A stretch of 64,000 bases of DNA from Variovorax sp. SG517. Its GTDB lineage: Bacteria > Pseudomonadota > Gammaproteobacteria > Burkholderiales > Burkholderiaceae_C. The stretch spans positions 62,001-126,000 of the forward strand of contig NZ_JABMJG010000002.1 in the NCBI RefSeq assembly GCF_013376045.1, written 5' to 3'. The number at the start of each line of letters is the position of its first letter. Position 1 is the first letter of the stretch. A program made the position numbers and the translations under genes. Positions 47,589 to 59,465 of the stretch are shown one piece after another. The notes beneath the pieces were generated by a model. That model did not search any database. It saw nothing but the letters and a program-made list of their open reading frames with translations, and had not been told where the DNA came from.

Positions 47589-48341
47589 TCAGCCGCGGAC
47601 GGCGTCGCCGGCCAGCCGCATCCATTCGCGATTGACCGAGCGTGCGTGCGAGTTCCAGTGGCGAGCGGCCTGCTGGAGCTCGTCCCACTGGCGCTGCGCG
47701 CTGGCGGTGTCGCCTTGCTGGGCGAGCCACGCGACGTAGCGGGCGCGGGCCTCGACGGTGTTGTAGCGGCCCAGCGCGTCCTCGAAGGCCTGGCGCGCTT
47801 CCGCCTGCTGGCCGTCGGCGGCGAGGGCGCGCGCGGTGAGCACTGCCACTTCGTCCTTGCGGTAGTCGTCGCGGGTGGAGCGCAGCGTCTGCAGAGCCTG
47901 CAGGGCGTCGCGCCCGGCCGTGGCGCCGCCTGCGGCGAGCAGGGCGCTGGCCAGGCCGAACTGCAGCTCCGGGTCGGATGCCAGCGGGCCCTTGAGTGCA
48001 TCGCGGTAGTGGCCGACGGCGTCGGCGGCCTGGCCCCTGTCGAGCGCGGCCTTGGCGAGGCGCAGCTTGTTCTGCGCAGTGGGAGCAAGGTCGTAGGCCT
48101 CGGCGGCGGCGCGGTATTCGCGCTCGGGGTCGATGAAGCCGATGGCCGCGTTCGCCACCTTGCCCGCGGTGCGCTGCATGCGCGAGGCGGGCAGGTACTC
48201 GACCACGAAGTACACGATGCTGCCCAGCAGCGGAAAGCTGAAGAGGATCAGCAGCCAGTACATCTGCTTGCCGTGGCGCATGGCATGCACGGCAAAGAAC
48301 AGCGCGATGAGGACGTGCAGGCCCAGTCCCAGGAATGGCAT
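47589..48341 (-). CDS. Membrane-anchored TPR protein (PLDc_N-like N-terminus)
   Basis: 250 residues. Two N-terminal membrane helices (GLGLHVLIALFFAVHAM, MYWLLILFSFPLLGSIVYFV) resemble the PLDc_N module, then about five TPR-like units ([40 protein letters not shown]). It may act as a scaffold at the inner membrane. Function unknown. It is followed at 95 bases by the LprI-like gene on the same strand. Confidence 0.75.
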   Translation of the reverse strand: MPFLGLGLHVLIALFFAVHAMRHGKQMYWLLILFSFPLLGSIVYFVVEYLPASRMQRTAGKVANAAIGFIDPEREYRAAAEAYDLAPTAQNKLRLAKAALDRGQAADAVGHYRDALKGPLASDPELQFGLASALLAAGGATAGRDALQALQTLRSTRDDYRKDEVAVLTARALAADGQQAEARQAFEDALGRYNTVEARARYVAWLAQQGDTASAQRQWDELQQAARHWNSHARSVNREWMRLAGDAVRG

Positions 48342-48400
48342 CGATTTCTCTCTGAGTTGTTGTGGATGGCGGGCGCTTTTATAGCAGCGCGCCATGGCAC

Positions 48401-49555
48401 TCAGGCTGACTTGAAGGGACTGCGCTCGCCCAGGTGATCCATGTAGTTCTCGATGCCCGCACCCTCGCGCTCGAGAAAGCGCTCGACCGCGTCGGCGAAC
48501 GACGGATGCGCCAGCCAGTGGGCGCTGGTGGTCTTCACCGGCATCAGCGCGCGCGCCATCTTGTGCTCGCCCTGCGCGCCGCCCTCGAAACGCTGCGCGC
48601 CGTGCTCGATGCACCATGCCAGCGGCTGGTAGTAGCAGGCCTCGAAGTGCAGGCAATCGACGCGCTCCAGCGCGCCCCAGTAGCGGCCGTAGGCCACCAG
48701 GGGACGGTCGGGCTGTGTCGAGAGCGCGATCAGGCTGCTGGCCATGGGCTTGCCGTCGCGCTCGGCGATGAAGAGCAGCCAGGCCTCGGGCATCGTGTCG
48801 GCCATGCGCCGGAAGAAATCGCGCGTGAGGTAGGGCGGGTTGCCGTGCTCGCGGTAGGTGCGTTCGTAGCAGCGGTAGAAGAAGTCCCAGTCGGCCTTGC
48901 CGATGTCCGCGCCGCGCGACCAGCGGAAGCTCACGCCGGCCTCGGCCACCTTGCGGCGCTCCTGGCGGATCTTCTTTCGCTTGTCGTGGGAGAGGCTGGC
49001 GAGGAAGGCGTCGAAGTCGGCGTATTGGGCGTTCGTCCAGTGAAACTGCACCGTGTTGCGCAGCATGAGGCCCGCTTCGGTGCAGGCGGCGACGTCCGCA
49101 TCGGCGCCGAACAGCAGGTGCAGCGACGACAGTTCGAGCTGCTTGCACAGCGCGATCAGCCCCTGCACCAGCAAAGTGCGGCTCTCGGCATCGCGCGCCA
49201 GCAGCCGTGCGCCCGGCACCGGCGTGAAAGGCACTGCCACCACCGCCTTCGGGTAGTAGGCCAGCCCGTGCTGCTCGTAGGCGTTGGCCCAGGCCCAGTC
49301 GAAGACGTATTCGCCGTAGGAATGGTCCTTGACGTAGAGCGGGCACGCGGCCTGCAACTGCTCGCCCTGCCAGAGCGTGACGAACTGCGGCAGCCAGCCG
49401 CTGTCCGGCGTCGCGCTTCGGCTGTCGTTCAAGGCCGTGAGGTATTCGCGGCGCATGAAAGGCGAAGGCTCGGCCTCGGCGGCCAGCAGCGCGTTCCATG
49501 CTTCCGGGCTCACGTCCGACGGAGACGGCAGAACCCGAATGACATAATCGTTCAA
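48401..49555 (-). CDS. COG3146 (FemAB/GNAT-like) protein
   Basis: 384 residues. Conserved blocks SPFMRREYLTALNDSRSA, YGEYVFDWAWANAYEQHGLA and CLHFEACYYQPLAWCIEHGA match the peptidoglycan-related N-acyltransferase group of COG3146; the acyl donor is not known. The TTG at 49555 is chosen with GAAGGA upstream; an ATG at 49594 would extend into the divergent nadE gene, 20 bases past its start. Curiously the start region TTGAACGA resembles that of rnhA. Confidence 0.8.
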   Translation of the reverse strand: MNDYVIRVLPSPSDVSPEAWNALLAAEAEPSPFMRREYLTALNDSRSATPDSGWLPQFVTLWQGEQLQAACPLYVKDHSYGEYVFDWAWANAYEQHGLAYYPKAVVAVPFTPVPGARLLARDAESRTLLVQGLIALCKQLELSSLHLLFGADADVAACTEAGLMLRNTVQFHWTNAQYADFDAFLASLSHDKRKKIRQERRKVAEAGVSFRWSRGADIGKADWDFFYRCYERTYREHGNPPYLTRDFFRRMADTMPEAWLLFIAERDGKPMASSLIALSTQPDRPLVAYGRYWGALERVDCLHFEACYYQPLAWCIEHGAQRFEGGAQGEHKMARALMPVKTTSAHWLAHPSFADAVERFLEREGAGIENYMDHLGERSPFKSA

Positions 49556-49574
49556 GCCTTTTTCTTCCTTCTGT

Positions 49575-51607
<2,033 letters not shown>

Positions 51608-51615
51608 CTGGTTCG

Positions 51616-51700
51616 CCCCCAGGCTGCGCGCACTTCGTGTCGCTGCGCCAACCCCCTTCCGGGGGCAACACCTGAGGCCCGGCGGAGCCGGTTCCTCGGT
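51616..51700 (+). repeat. Dispersed intergenic hairpin repeat, copy 3
   Basis: Close copy of that at 1258-1340, sharing CCCAGGCTGCGCGCACTTCG and the two hairpins CCCCC-TTCC-GGGGG and CCGGCGGAGCCGG, in which the second hairpin differs from copy 1 by changes in its loop. It follows glnB by a few bases, so it would sit at the 3' end of the nadE-glnB mRNA. Confidence 0.7.
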
Positions 51701-51733
51701 GTTCTTGGAATGGCTTTCGGGGCTACCCGAAGG

Positions 51734-52324
51734 TCAGAGGTTTTCCGAAAGGCGGTCTTCCCGCGGATGTAGTGGCACCTCGGCGCGCAGCGCCGTGAGC
51801 AGTTCGGTCACGTCGGTGCCGGTGCGGATCAGCTCCATCTGCCAGTCGCCCATGAAGCCCTCGCGCACGCTGTGCGCCAGGAAGGCGAGCAGGCCGTCGT
51901 AGTAGCCGGCGGTGTTGAGGATGCCGGTGGGCTTGTCGTGATAGCCGAGCTGGCGCCAGGTCCAGATCTCGAACAGTTCCTCGAAGGTGCCGATGCCGCC
52001 AGGAAGGGCGACGAAGGCGTCGGCGCGCTCGCCCATCATGGCCTTGCGCTCGTGCATGGTGTCGACCACATGCAACTCGTCGCACAGGGGGTTGGCCAGT
52101 TCCTTGTCGACCAGGGCCTTGGGAATGATGCCGACGACGCGGCCGCCGGCTTCTCGGGTGGCTTCGGCCACGGTGCCCATCAGGCCGGTCCGGCCGCCGC
52201 CGTAGACCAGCTGGCCGCGATGCTGGCCGATCCATCGGCCGACCGCCTGCGCGGCTTGGGTGAATTCAGGGCGCTCGCCAGGGCGCGAGCCGCAGTACAC
52301 ACAGATCGAAAATTCAGGAGTCAT
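51734..52324 (-). CDS. LOG-family nucleoside 5'-monophosphate phosphoribohydrolase
   Basis: 196 residues. The LOG motif PGGIGTFEELFEIW (PGGxGTxxE) and N-terminal ICVYCGS are diagnostic. Such enzymes cut the base from nucleotides, in plants activating cytokinins; in bacteria the role is often purine or pyrimidine monophosphate turnover. Alone on its strand here. Confidence 0.88.
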   Translation of the reverse strand: MTPEFSICVYCGSRPGERPEFTQAAQAVGRWIGQHRGQLVYGGGRTGLMGTVAEATREAGGRVVGIIPKALVDKELANPLCDELHVVDTMHERKAMMGERADAFVALPGGIGTFEELFEIWTWRQLGYHDKPTGILNTAGYYDGLLAFLAHSVREGFMGDWQMELIRTGTDVTELLTALRAEVPLHPREDRLSENL

Positions 52325-52355
52325 CCCGCCATCATGCCGCAGCCGATGGGCGCGC

Positions 52356-52763
52356 TCATGACATGAAGCGCTGCCACAGCGCTGCCGCCCAGATGCCTGT
52401 GCACAGCGTGAGCGACAGCAGCACTGCGGCGCTGCCCATGTCCTTGGCGCGCTTGGAGAGGTCGTGCCACTCGGGCCCGATGCGGTCGATGGCGGCTTCC
52501 ACCGCGGTGTTGAGCAGCTCGACGATCATCACGAGGACGGCGCTGCCCGCGAGAAGCGCCACCTCGACCCAGCTGCGACCGAGCCAGAAGGAGGCCGGGA
52601 TCATCACGATCGACAGGATGGCCTCCTGCCGGAACGCGGGTTCGCTCCAGCCGGCGCGCAGGCCGTGCAGCGAGATCAGCGTGGCATGCCAGACGCGATC
52701 GAGGCCCTTGCGGGCCTTCTGCGGGTTGACGGCGGGATCGGGAAGCTTCGGCACGGCACTCAT
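52356..52763 (-). CDS. dgkA: Diacylglycerol kinase (DgkA)
   Basis: 135 residues, three membrane helices, with the catalytic Glu motif ELLNTAVEAAIDRIGPEWHD. It recycles diacylglycerol to phosphatidic acid. Longer N-terminus than Escherichia coli DgkA by about 12 residues. ATGA overlap with the RDD gene upstream, so it is co-translated with it. Confidence 0.93.
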   Translation of the reverse strand: MSAVPKLPDPAVNPQKARKGLDRVWHATLISLHGLRAGWSEPAFRQEAILSIVMIPASFWLGRSWVEVALLAGSAVLVMIVELLNTAVEAAIDRIGPEWHDLSKRAKDMGSAAVLLSLTLCTGIWAAALWQRFMS

Positions 52764-53326
52764 CGGCGGCTCATCGGTTTGGAGGTGATGAGCCGCGTAC
52801 CGGCCCAGGCGTCGTGCCAGAACTGGCGGTCGGGGTGAAAGCGTGCCAGCAGGGCCCAGATGGCGACCCAGCCGAAGATCAGCACGGTCGATTCGCCACC
52901 TGAAAGCTTGAACGGCGCAATGGCGGCCAGCGGCGGCAGGAACCAGACCCAGCTCAGCAGGTAGCGCGCGAGCGCACGGCGCTGGCTCACGGGCTGGCCG
53001 TGCGCGTCGACGATGCGGATGTTCCAGGTTTTCATGGCGAGGGTCTGGCCCTTGGTCCAGAACCAGACGAAGTACACGCCGAAAACCACGAAAAGAAAAG
53101 CCTGCAGCAGATGGCGCCGCGAATCCATGGCGTCGCGCATCTGGCCCAGCGTGCTGAAGAGCCAGCCCGAGACGAACACCACTGCGAACAGCAGCATGCC
53201 CTCGTACAGCCAGCAGGCCATGCGGCGCCAGAGGCCAGGCACTATCGAAACGGGAGCGCTGGTGGCCGGATTGGCCGGCGAGCCAGGCTGATCGGGGCCC
53301 GAAGCCTCGGGTGAACTGGAAGCCAT
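52760..53326 (-). CDS. RDD family membrane protein
   Basis: 188 residues with an acidic Ser/Pro-rich N-terminus and four membrane helices (LLFAVVFVSGWLFSTLG, LFVVFGVYFVWFWT, FLPPLAAIAPF, VLIFGWVAIWALLA). WRRMACWLYEG and KTWNIRIVDAHGQPVS are typical RDD motifs. Function unknown. Sits between dgkA and the DUF3106 gene in the ECF sigma operon. Confidence 0.85.
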   Translation of the reverse strand: MASSSPEASGPDQPGSPANPATSAPVSIVPGLWRRMACWLYEGMLLFAVVFVSGWLFSTLGQMRDAMDSRRHLLQAFLFVVFGVYFVWFWTKGQTLAMKTWNIRIVDAHGQPVSQRRALARYLLSWVWFLPPLAAIAPFKLSGGESTVLIFGWVAIWALLARFHPDRQFWHDAWAGTRLITSKPMSRR

Positions 53327-53339
53327 CGAAGCCGGGCGA

Positions 53340-54209
53340 TCAGGGAGAAGGGGACGGGGAGGTCGATTCGGCCGCCGGCGACGGCGCAGGCACCTGGGCT
53401 TCGGCGGGAACCGGCGGGGCCGCGACGCTGGAAGAGGCGGCGGGGGCTGCAGGAACCACGGAGACAGCCGGCGTCGCAGCAGCGGCCGCAGGAGCGCGTT
53501 CCGGTGGCGAGGCCACCATGATCGTCGCAGCCGGCGTGGCGGCCGGAGCAGGAGGCGGAGCCAGCAGGATCCGGGGCGTGTGCTGACCGCCGGGCGTGAC
53601 GGCGGGCACCGGCACCAGCTTCTGCGACGAAACAGGTCGAACGGGAATGGCGGCGCCACGCGGCTTGGGAGGAGCGCGTTCGGCGAGCTTGCGCTTTTCC
53701 TCCTCGCTCAGCGCCTGATATTGCTCCCACTTGACCTTGCGCTCGTCGGCGGGAATGCGCTTGACCTCGGCGAAATTCAGGCGCGCCTGCGCGCGTTGCT
53801 GGTTGCTCAGGGCAGCCCACTCGATCATGCGGCTATGCAAGGTGGATTGCTCCTCCGCCGACATGCTCCCGAAATTGCGGGACAGCGCGAGCCATTTCTT
53901 CTTTTGCCCGATGTTCAGGGTGTTCCAGTGCGCGCCCAGGGGCTTCAGGGCCTGCTGCTGTTCGGCGGTGAGTTCGCTCCAGAGCGGCTTGGTCGTCGAT
54001 ATCGCCTTCGGGCTCGTGGCCGGTGCGGAGCTCGTTGCGGCAGCTGGGCTTGCCGCCCCCTTGGATGTGGCCTCGGCGTGAGGCTGAGCGCAGGCGAGCG
54101 TCAGGCTGAAGGCCGCGACAGCAAACGCTCCGGCCCAAACGACAGCGCCCGCCGGAAGCGGGCGCAACGGGCGGGGGCTGTTCGCGCTGGAGGTGGAGCG
54201 GCGTCGCAT
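53340..54209 (-). CDS. DUF3106 domain protein
   Basis: 289 residues; an N-terminal membrane or signal segment (VVWAGAFAVAAFSLTLACA), a central DUF3106 part of repeated helical units (W-x-x-L...LSRNFGSMSAEEQSTLHSRM, NFAEVKRIPADERKVKWEQY), and a Pro/Ala-rich C-terminal tail of low complexity. Likely periplasmic. Often encoded behind this kind of ECF sigma factor in Burkholderiales. Confidence 0.75.
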   Translation of the reverse strand: MRRRSTSSANSPRPLRPLPAGAVVWAGAFAVAAFSLTLACAQPHAEATSKGAASPAAATSSAPATSPKAISTTKPLWSELTAEQQQALKPLGAHWNTLNIGQKKKWLALSRNFGSMSAEEQSTLHSRMIEWAALSNQQRAQARLNFAEVKRIPADERKVKWEQYQALSEEEKRKLAERAPPKPRGAAIPVRPVSSQKLVPVPAVTPGGQHTPRILLAPPPAPAATPAATIMVASPPERAPAAAAATPAVSVVPAAPAASSSVAAPPVPAEAQVPAPSPAAESTSPSPSP

Positions 54210-54224
54210 TCGATCGGGGAAGGT

Positions 54225-54656
54225 TCAGTCGGAGGCGTTGTCGGCCTTGAGAAATTGGGCAAAACCGGGGTCGGTATAGGCGGCAGGCGGCAGATCGCCT
54301 GTCAGCAGCGCGGAATCCACCTCGGCCAGTTCGCTGGCACGGTCGTCATCCTGCATCACGCTGATGGTGATCAGGCCGGCGACGAGCGCGATCAGCGGCA
54401 CCACCGAACCGATGCGGGTCCACCAGCTCCAGCCCCCGCCCATCGTGAGCGTATGGCCCGACTCCGCCGTCGCGGACGCAGTCCGCAACTGCGGAGGCTG
54501 CTTGCGCGCCGCCACGGCCTGCGCGCGCGCCACGCGCAGCCGCTCGCCGATGTCGTGCGGAAGCTCCCGGTTGCCGGCCGAAAGGCGGGCAGCCAGACGC
54601 TGGCCGAACTGATCTTCGGCAACTGAGTTGATCGAGGTTGGAACCTTAGTGTTCAT
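54225..54656 (-). CDS. DUF3619 membrane protein, candidate anti-sigma partner
   Basis: 143 residues; cytosolic N-terminal 75, one membrane helix (GSVVPLIALVAGLITISVM) and a short acidic outer tail. Size, topology and its ATGA overlap with the ECF sigma gene upstream are what one expects of an anti-sigma factor, but no ZAS motif or RseA similarity is seen. Role inferred from position. Confidence 0.7.
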   Translation of the reverse strand: MNTKVPTSINSVAEDQFGQRLAARLSAGNRELPHDIGERLRVARAQAVAARKQPPQLRTASATAESGHTLTMGGGWSWWTRIGSVVPLIALVAGLITISVMQDDDRASELAEVDSALLTGDLPPAAYTDPGFAQFLKADNASD

Positions 54657-55219
54657 AGCGATATTCCCTTGGCCTTGAGCGCCTTGCTCAGAGCGTGGAC
54701 GGCTCGCGAGCAATGGGTTTTGACGCTGCCCTCGGAGCAGCCCATCGCGGCGGCCGTCTCTGCGACGTCCATTTCCTCCCAGTAACGCATCAGGAAAGCC
54801 TCGCGTTGACGGCCCGGCAATGCTGCGATCTGCTCTTCGATCTCCTGGAAGATCTGGGCGCGGCGGGTCGTGTCTTCGGCGCTCTCCGCCTCCCTAGAGT
54901 CGGTCGGCGAGACGAAGTTCTCCAGCAGATCGAAATCTCCGTCCTCGTCGACGGATTCGAAATCGCTGAGGTTGGAGAACAGGGCGCGCCGGGTTTTCTG
55001 GCGGCGGAACCAGTCGAGCGTGCAATTCGACAGGATGCGCTGGAACAGCATCGGCAACTCGGCCGCGGGCTTGTCGCCATAGTGCTGGGCCAGCTTCATC
55101 ATGCTGTCCTGCACGATATCGAGGGCCGCTTCTTCATCCCGCACGTGATAGACCGAGCGCTTGAAAGCGCGCCGTTCGACGCTTTTCAGGAAGTCGGAGA
55201 GTTCTTGTTCAGTGGCCAA
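54653..55219 (-). CDS. ECF sigma-70 factor
   Basis: 188 residues with region 2 (HVRDEEAALDIVQDSMMKLA) and region 4 (LPGRQREAFLMRYWEEMDVA, ETAAAMGCSEGSVKTHCSRA). An acidic linker (ESVDEDGDFDLLENFV) separates them. No dedicated known signal. First gene of the operon that continues with DUF3619, DUF3106, RDD and dgkA, whose products are mostly envelope-located, so an envelope-response role is likely. Confidence 0.92.
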   Translation of the reverse strand: MATEQELSDFLKSVERRAFKRSVYHVRDEEAALDIVQDSMMKLAQHYGDKPAAELPMLFQRILSNCTLDWFRRQKTRRALFSNLSDFESVDEDGDFDLLENFVSPTDSREAESAEDTTRRAQIFQEIEEQIAALPGRQREAFLMRYWEEMDVAETAAAMGCSEGSVKTHCSRAVHALSKALKAKGISL

Positions 55220-55285
55220 GCGAGAGTGGGGCGCGCAGGGTGCGCCGCGTGGGAATGGGGTCTAGCGATCGCTACGTTTATCGCC

Positions 55286-55356
55286 GCGGATTATGCCTTT
55301 GTAGCTTTACAAGGCGGCTGAAGCGAATCTGAACGGCCGGAAATGTCATAATCCGC
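55286..55356. promoter_or_regulatory. Divergent control region with ten-base inverted repeat
   Basis: GCGGATTATG at 55286-55295 and CATAATCCGC at 55347-55356 are exact reverse complements, 51 bases apart. Each reads outward as CATAATCCGC, with CATAAT placed as a -10 box toward the sigma-factor operon and toward ilvB. The plus copy is preceded by TG one base before, an extended -10. A small TTGTA/TACAA palindrome lies between. Confidence 0.45.
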
Positions 55357-55500
55357 CCTGCAAGTCAAAAGGCAAACGGGTCACGGTCCGGCGGAACATC
55401 AGTCCGCCCATGGCTTTGGCCTCAAGTCCTGGCGCGACCTCACAAGGGTTGGCAAGGGGCACCCAAGGTATTTCGTTCCCGAAATAAACAAAGGTTGATC

Positions 55501-57285
55501 ATGGAAATCTCCAAGGCGGAAATCGTCTCCGCAGCCGCCGCATCCGCTGGCGCAGGCAATTCGACTCAAGAACTCATGGGCGCCGAAGTGCTGGTGAAGG
55601 CACTGCAGGCAGAAGGCGTCCAGTACGTCTGGGGCTACCCGGGCGGCGCGGTTCTCTACATCTACGACGCGTTCTACAAGCAGGACACCATCCAGCATGT
55701 GCTGGTGCGTCACGAACAGGCCGCAGTGCACGCAGCCGACGGCTATGCCCGTGCCACCGGCGAAGTCGGCGTGGCGCTGGTCACTTCCGGTCCCGGCCTG
55801 ACCAATGCGGTCACCGGCATCGCGACGGCGTACATGGACTCCATCCCGATGGTGATCATCTCGGGCCAGGTGCCGACGGCAGCCATCGGCCTCGACGCCT
55901 TCCAGGAATGCGACACGGTCGGCATCACCCGTCCCATCGTCAAGCACAACTTCCTCGTCAAGGATCCCAAGGATCTGGCCATGACGATGAAGAAGGCCTT
56001 CCACATCGCACGCAGCGGCCGTCCGGGCCCGGTGGTGGTGGACGTGCCCAAGGACGTCTCGTTCAAGAAGATTCCGTACGCGGGCTATCCCGACAAGGTC
56101 GAGATGCGCTCGTACAACCCGGTGCGCAAGGGCCACGGCGGGCAGATCCGCAAGGCGCTGCAGCTCTTGCTGGCCGCCAAGCGCCCCTATATCTACACCG
56201 GCGGCGGCGTGCTGCTGGGCAACGCCTGCAACGAACTGCGCACGCTGGTCGACATGCTGGGCTACCCGGTCACCAACACGCTGATGGGCCTGGGCGCCTA
56301 TCCGGCGAGCGACCGCAAGTTCCTGGGCATGCTGGGCATGCACGGCACCATCGAAGCCAACAACGCGATGCAGAACTGCGACGTGCTGCTGGCCGTGGGC
56401 GCGCGCTTCGACGACCGCGTGATCGGCAATCCCAAGCACTTCGCGCAGAACGAACGCAAGATCATCCACGTCGACATCGACCCCTCGAGCATCTCCAAGC
56501 GCGTGAAGGTCGACATCCCGATCGTCGGCGACGTGAAGGACGTGCTCACCGAACTGATCTCGATGATCCGCGAGAGCACCGCCAAGCCCGATGCCGGCGC
56601 GCTGGCCGACTGGTGGAAGACCATCGAGTCCTGGCGCTCGCGCGACTGCCTGAAGTACGACCGCGGCAACAAGGACGTGATCAAGCCGCAGTACGTGGTC
56701 GAGACCCTCTGGAACATGACCAAGGACGCCGACACGTACATCACGTCGGACGTCGGCCAGCACCAGATGTGGGCCGCCCAGTACTACCGCTTCGACGAAC
56801 CGCGCCGCTGGATCAACTCCGGCGGCCTGGGCACCATGGGCGTGGGCATTCCCTACGCCATGGGCATCAAGCTCGCGAAGCCCGACTCGGAAGTGTTCAC
56901 CATCACCGGCGAAGGCTCGGTGCAGATGTGCATCCAGGAACTCTCCACCTGCCTGCAGTACAACACGCCGATCAAGATCTGCTCGCTCAACAACCGCTAC
57001 CTGGGCATGGTGCGCCAGTGGCAGGAGATCGAGTACTCCGGCCGCTACAGCCACAGCTACATGGATGCGCTGCCCAACTTCGTGAAGCTCGCCGAGGCCT
57101 ATGGCCACGTCGGCATGCTGATCGAGCGTCCACAAGACGTGGAGCCGGCGCTGCGCGAGGCGCGCAAGCTCAAGGACCGCACGGTGTTCATGGACTTCCG
57201 CACCGACCCGACCGAAAACGTGTTCCCGATGGTGAAGGCCGGCATGGGCATCACCGAGATGCTGCTGGGTTCCGAAGATCTCTGA
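55501..57285 (+). CDS. ilvB: Acetolactate synthase large subunit
   Basis: 594 residues. Catalytic Glu in LVRHEQAAVHAADGYARATG, FAD and TPP regions as in AHAS; the TPP motif reads ITGEGSVQMCIQEL...LNN, with GEG in place of GDG, a change I recall in other Betaproteobacteria. The enzyme makes acetolactate and acetohydroxybutyrate in branched-chain amino acid synthesis. Start ATG 55501 with AAGG-T upstream. No leader peptide like that of leuA was found. Confidence 0.96.
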   Translation: MEISKAEIVSAAAASAGAGNSTQELMGAEVLVKALQAEGVQYVWGYPGGAVLYIYDAFYKQDTIQHVLVRHEQAAVHAADGYARATGEVGVALVTSGPGLTNAVTGIATAYMDSIPMVIISGQVPTAAIGLDAFQECDTVGITRPIVKHNFLVKDPKDLAMTMKKAFHIARSGRPGPVVVDVPKDVSFKKIPYAGYPDKVEMRSYNPVRKGHGGQIRKALQLLLAAKRPYIYTGGGVLLGNACNELRTLVDMLGYPVTNTLMGLGAYPASDRKFLGMLGMHGTIEANNAMQNCDVLLAVGARFDDRVIGNPKHFAQNERKIIHVDIDPSSISKRVKVDIPIVGDVKDVLTELISMIRESTAKPDAGALADWWKTIESWRSRDCLKYDRGNKDVIKPQYVVETLWNMTKDADTYITSDVGQHQMWAAQYYRFDEPRRWINSGGLGTMGVGIPYAMGIKLAKPDSEVFTITGEGSVQMCIQELSTCLQYNTPIKICSLNNRYLGMVRQWQEIEYSGRYSHSYMDALPNFVKLAEAYGHVGMLIERPQDVEPALREARKLKDRTVFMDFRTDPTENVFPMVKAGMGITEMLLGSEDL

Positions 57286-57400
57286 CCGATCGACGGAACG
57301 GACATTCGCTCAACTCTTTACTACTGACGAATCTATTGCCCGCCGAGCCCGCGCATTACCGTGCACGGGGGAGGGCGGCGAAAAGAGGAGTCACGCAAAC

Positions 57401-57892
57401 ATGAAACACATCATTGCAGTGCTGCTGGAAAACGAGCCGGGTGCTCTTTCCCGCGTGGTGGGCCTGTTCTCGGCCCGCGGCTACAACATCGAATCGCTCA
57501 CGGTGGCGCCCACGGAGGACGCGAGCCTCTCGCGCATGACCATCGTCACCACCGGTTCGGACGACGTGATCGAGCAGATCACCAAGCACCTGAACCGGCT
57601 GATCGAAGTGGTGAAGGTCGTCGACCTCACCGAAGGCGCCTACACCGAGCGCGAGCTCATGATGGTGAAGGTGCGCGCGGTCGGCAAGGAGCGCGAGGAG
57701 ATGATGCGCATGGCGGAGATCTTCCGCGGCCGCATCATCGACGTGACCGACAAGAGCTACACCATCGAACTCACCGGCGACCACGGCAAGAACGACGCTT
57801 TCCTGGAAGCGATCGAGCGTAGCGCTATCCTCGAGACTGTCCGCACCGGTGCCAGCGGCATCGGCCGCGGCGAGCGCATCCTGCGCGTGTAG
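57401..57892 (+). CDS. ilvN: Acetolactate synthase small subunit
   Basis: 163 residues, ACT domain at the N-terminus (LENEPGALSRVVGLFSARGY) with the valine-binding region, and the C-terminal domain VKVRAVGKEREEMMRMAEIF. It controls IlvB by feedback. It follows ilvB after 115 bases, with its own GGGAG-rich leader; likely the same operon. Confidence 0.95.
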   Translation: MKHIIAVLLENEPGALSRVVGLFSARGYNIESLTVAPTEDASLSRMTIVTTGSDDVIEQITKHLNRLIEVVKVVDLTEGAYTERELMMVKVRAVGKEREEMMRMAEIFRGRIIDVTDKSYTIELTGDHGKNDAFLEAIERSAILETVRTGASGIGRGERILRV

Positions 57893-57945
57893 GAGGGTGA
57901 AGGCGCCCTCAGTTCATACGTTCATCCACACATGAGGCAAGAGTG

Positions 57946-58206
57946 ATGCGAGGACTGCTCGGTTTCGACAGGATGGTGACCCCGGCGATCGTCCGGGTGC
58001 TCTACCTCCTGGGCCTGCTGGGCGTGATCGCCCTGGCGGGAGCGGCCCTCTACCAGGGGCAGTACCTGCCGGCGTTCGTGGCCCTGGTCTTCGGCGCCGT
58101 TGCCGTTCGCATCTTCAGCGAACTGTTCATCGTGCTGTTCCGCATCCACGACAGCCTCGTGTCCATCAACCAGCAGATGAAGGACCGGAATTCCTCCGGC
58201 CTTTGA
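57946..58206 (+). CDS. DUF4282 membrane protein
   Basis: 86 residues with two membrane helices (VRVLYLLGLLGVIALAGAAL, FVALVFGAVAVRIFSELFIV), a DUF4282-like pattern with R-x-x-x-E near the second helix. Function unknown. Set between ilvN and ilvC; ATG is preceded immediately by a GTG alternative. Confidence 0.75.
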   Translation: MRGLLGFDRMVTPAIVRVLYLLGLLGVIALAGAALYQGQYLPAFVALVFGAVAVRIFSELFIVLFRIHDSLVSINQQMKDRNSSGL

Positions 58207-58210
58207 GTGA

Positions 58211-59272
<1,062 letters not shown>

Positions 59273-59286
59273 TCTGCGAGCCAGGA

Positions 59287-59341
59287 GGGCGCTTCGGCGC
59301 CCGTTTCCCGAGGGCCACCCGTTGCGGTGGCCCTTTTGTTT
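59287..59341 (+). terminator. Tandem terminators after ilvC
   Basis: First hairpin GGGCGC-TTCG-GCGCCC (59287-59302), then GGGCCACC / GGTGGCCC (59312-59333) followed by TTTTGTTT (59334-59341). The second is a strong intrinsic terminator. Confidence 0.9.
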
Positions 59342-59381
59342 GAAAGGGGACGACGCGGGCCCCTGAACTACACTGCGAACC

Positions 59382-59465
59382 ATGCGATTCACAGATCAAG
59401 ATGCTATCGAATGGATAGCTACCCACGCAGCACGCACGAGGGATGGAGGCAAATTCGATGCATGA
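59382..59465 (+). CDS. Possible 27-codon upstream ORF before pssA
   Basis: MRFTDQDAIEWIATHAARTR and seven more residues, ending in TGA at 59463-59465 past the pssA start (59458), in a different frame. It contains the palindrome GCTATC-GAATG-GATAGC at 59403-59419, a hairpin word that recurs in Comamonadaceae genomes as far as I recall. Coding status uncertain. Confidence 0.3.
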   Translation: MRFTDQDAIEWIATHAARTRDGGKFDA

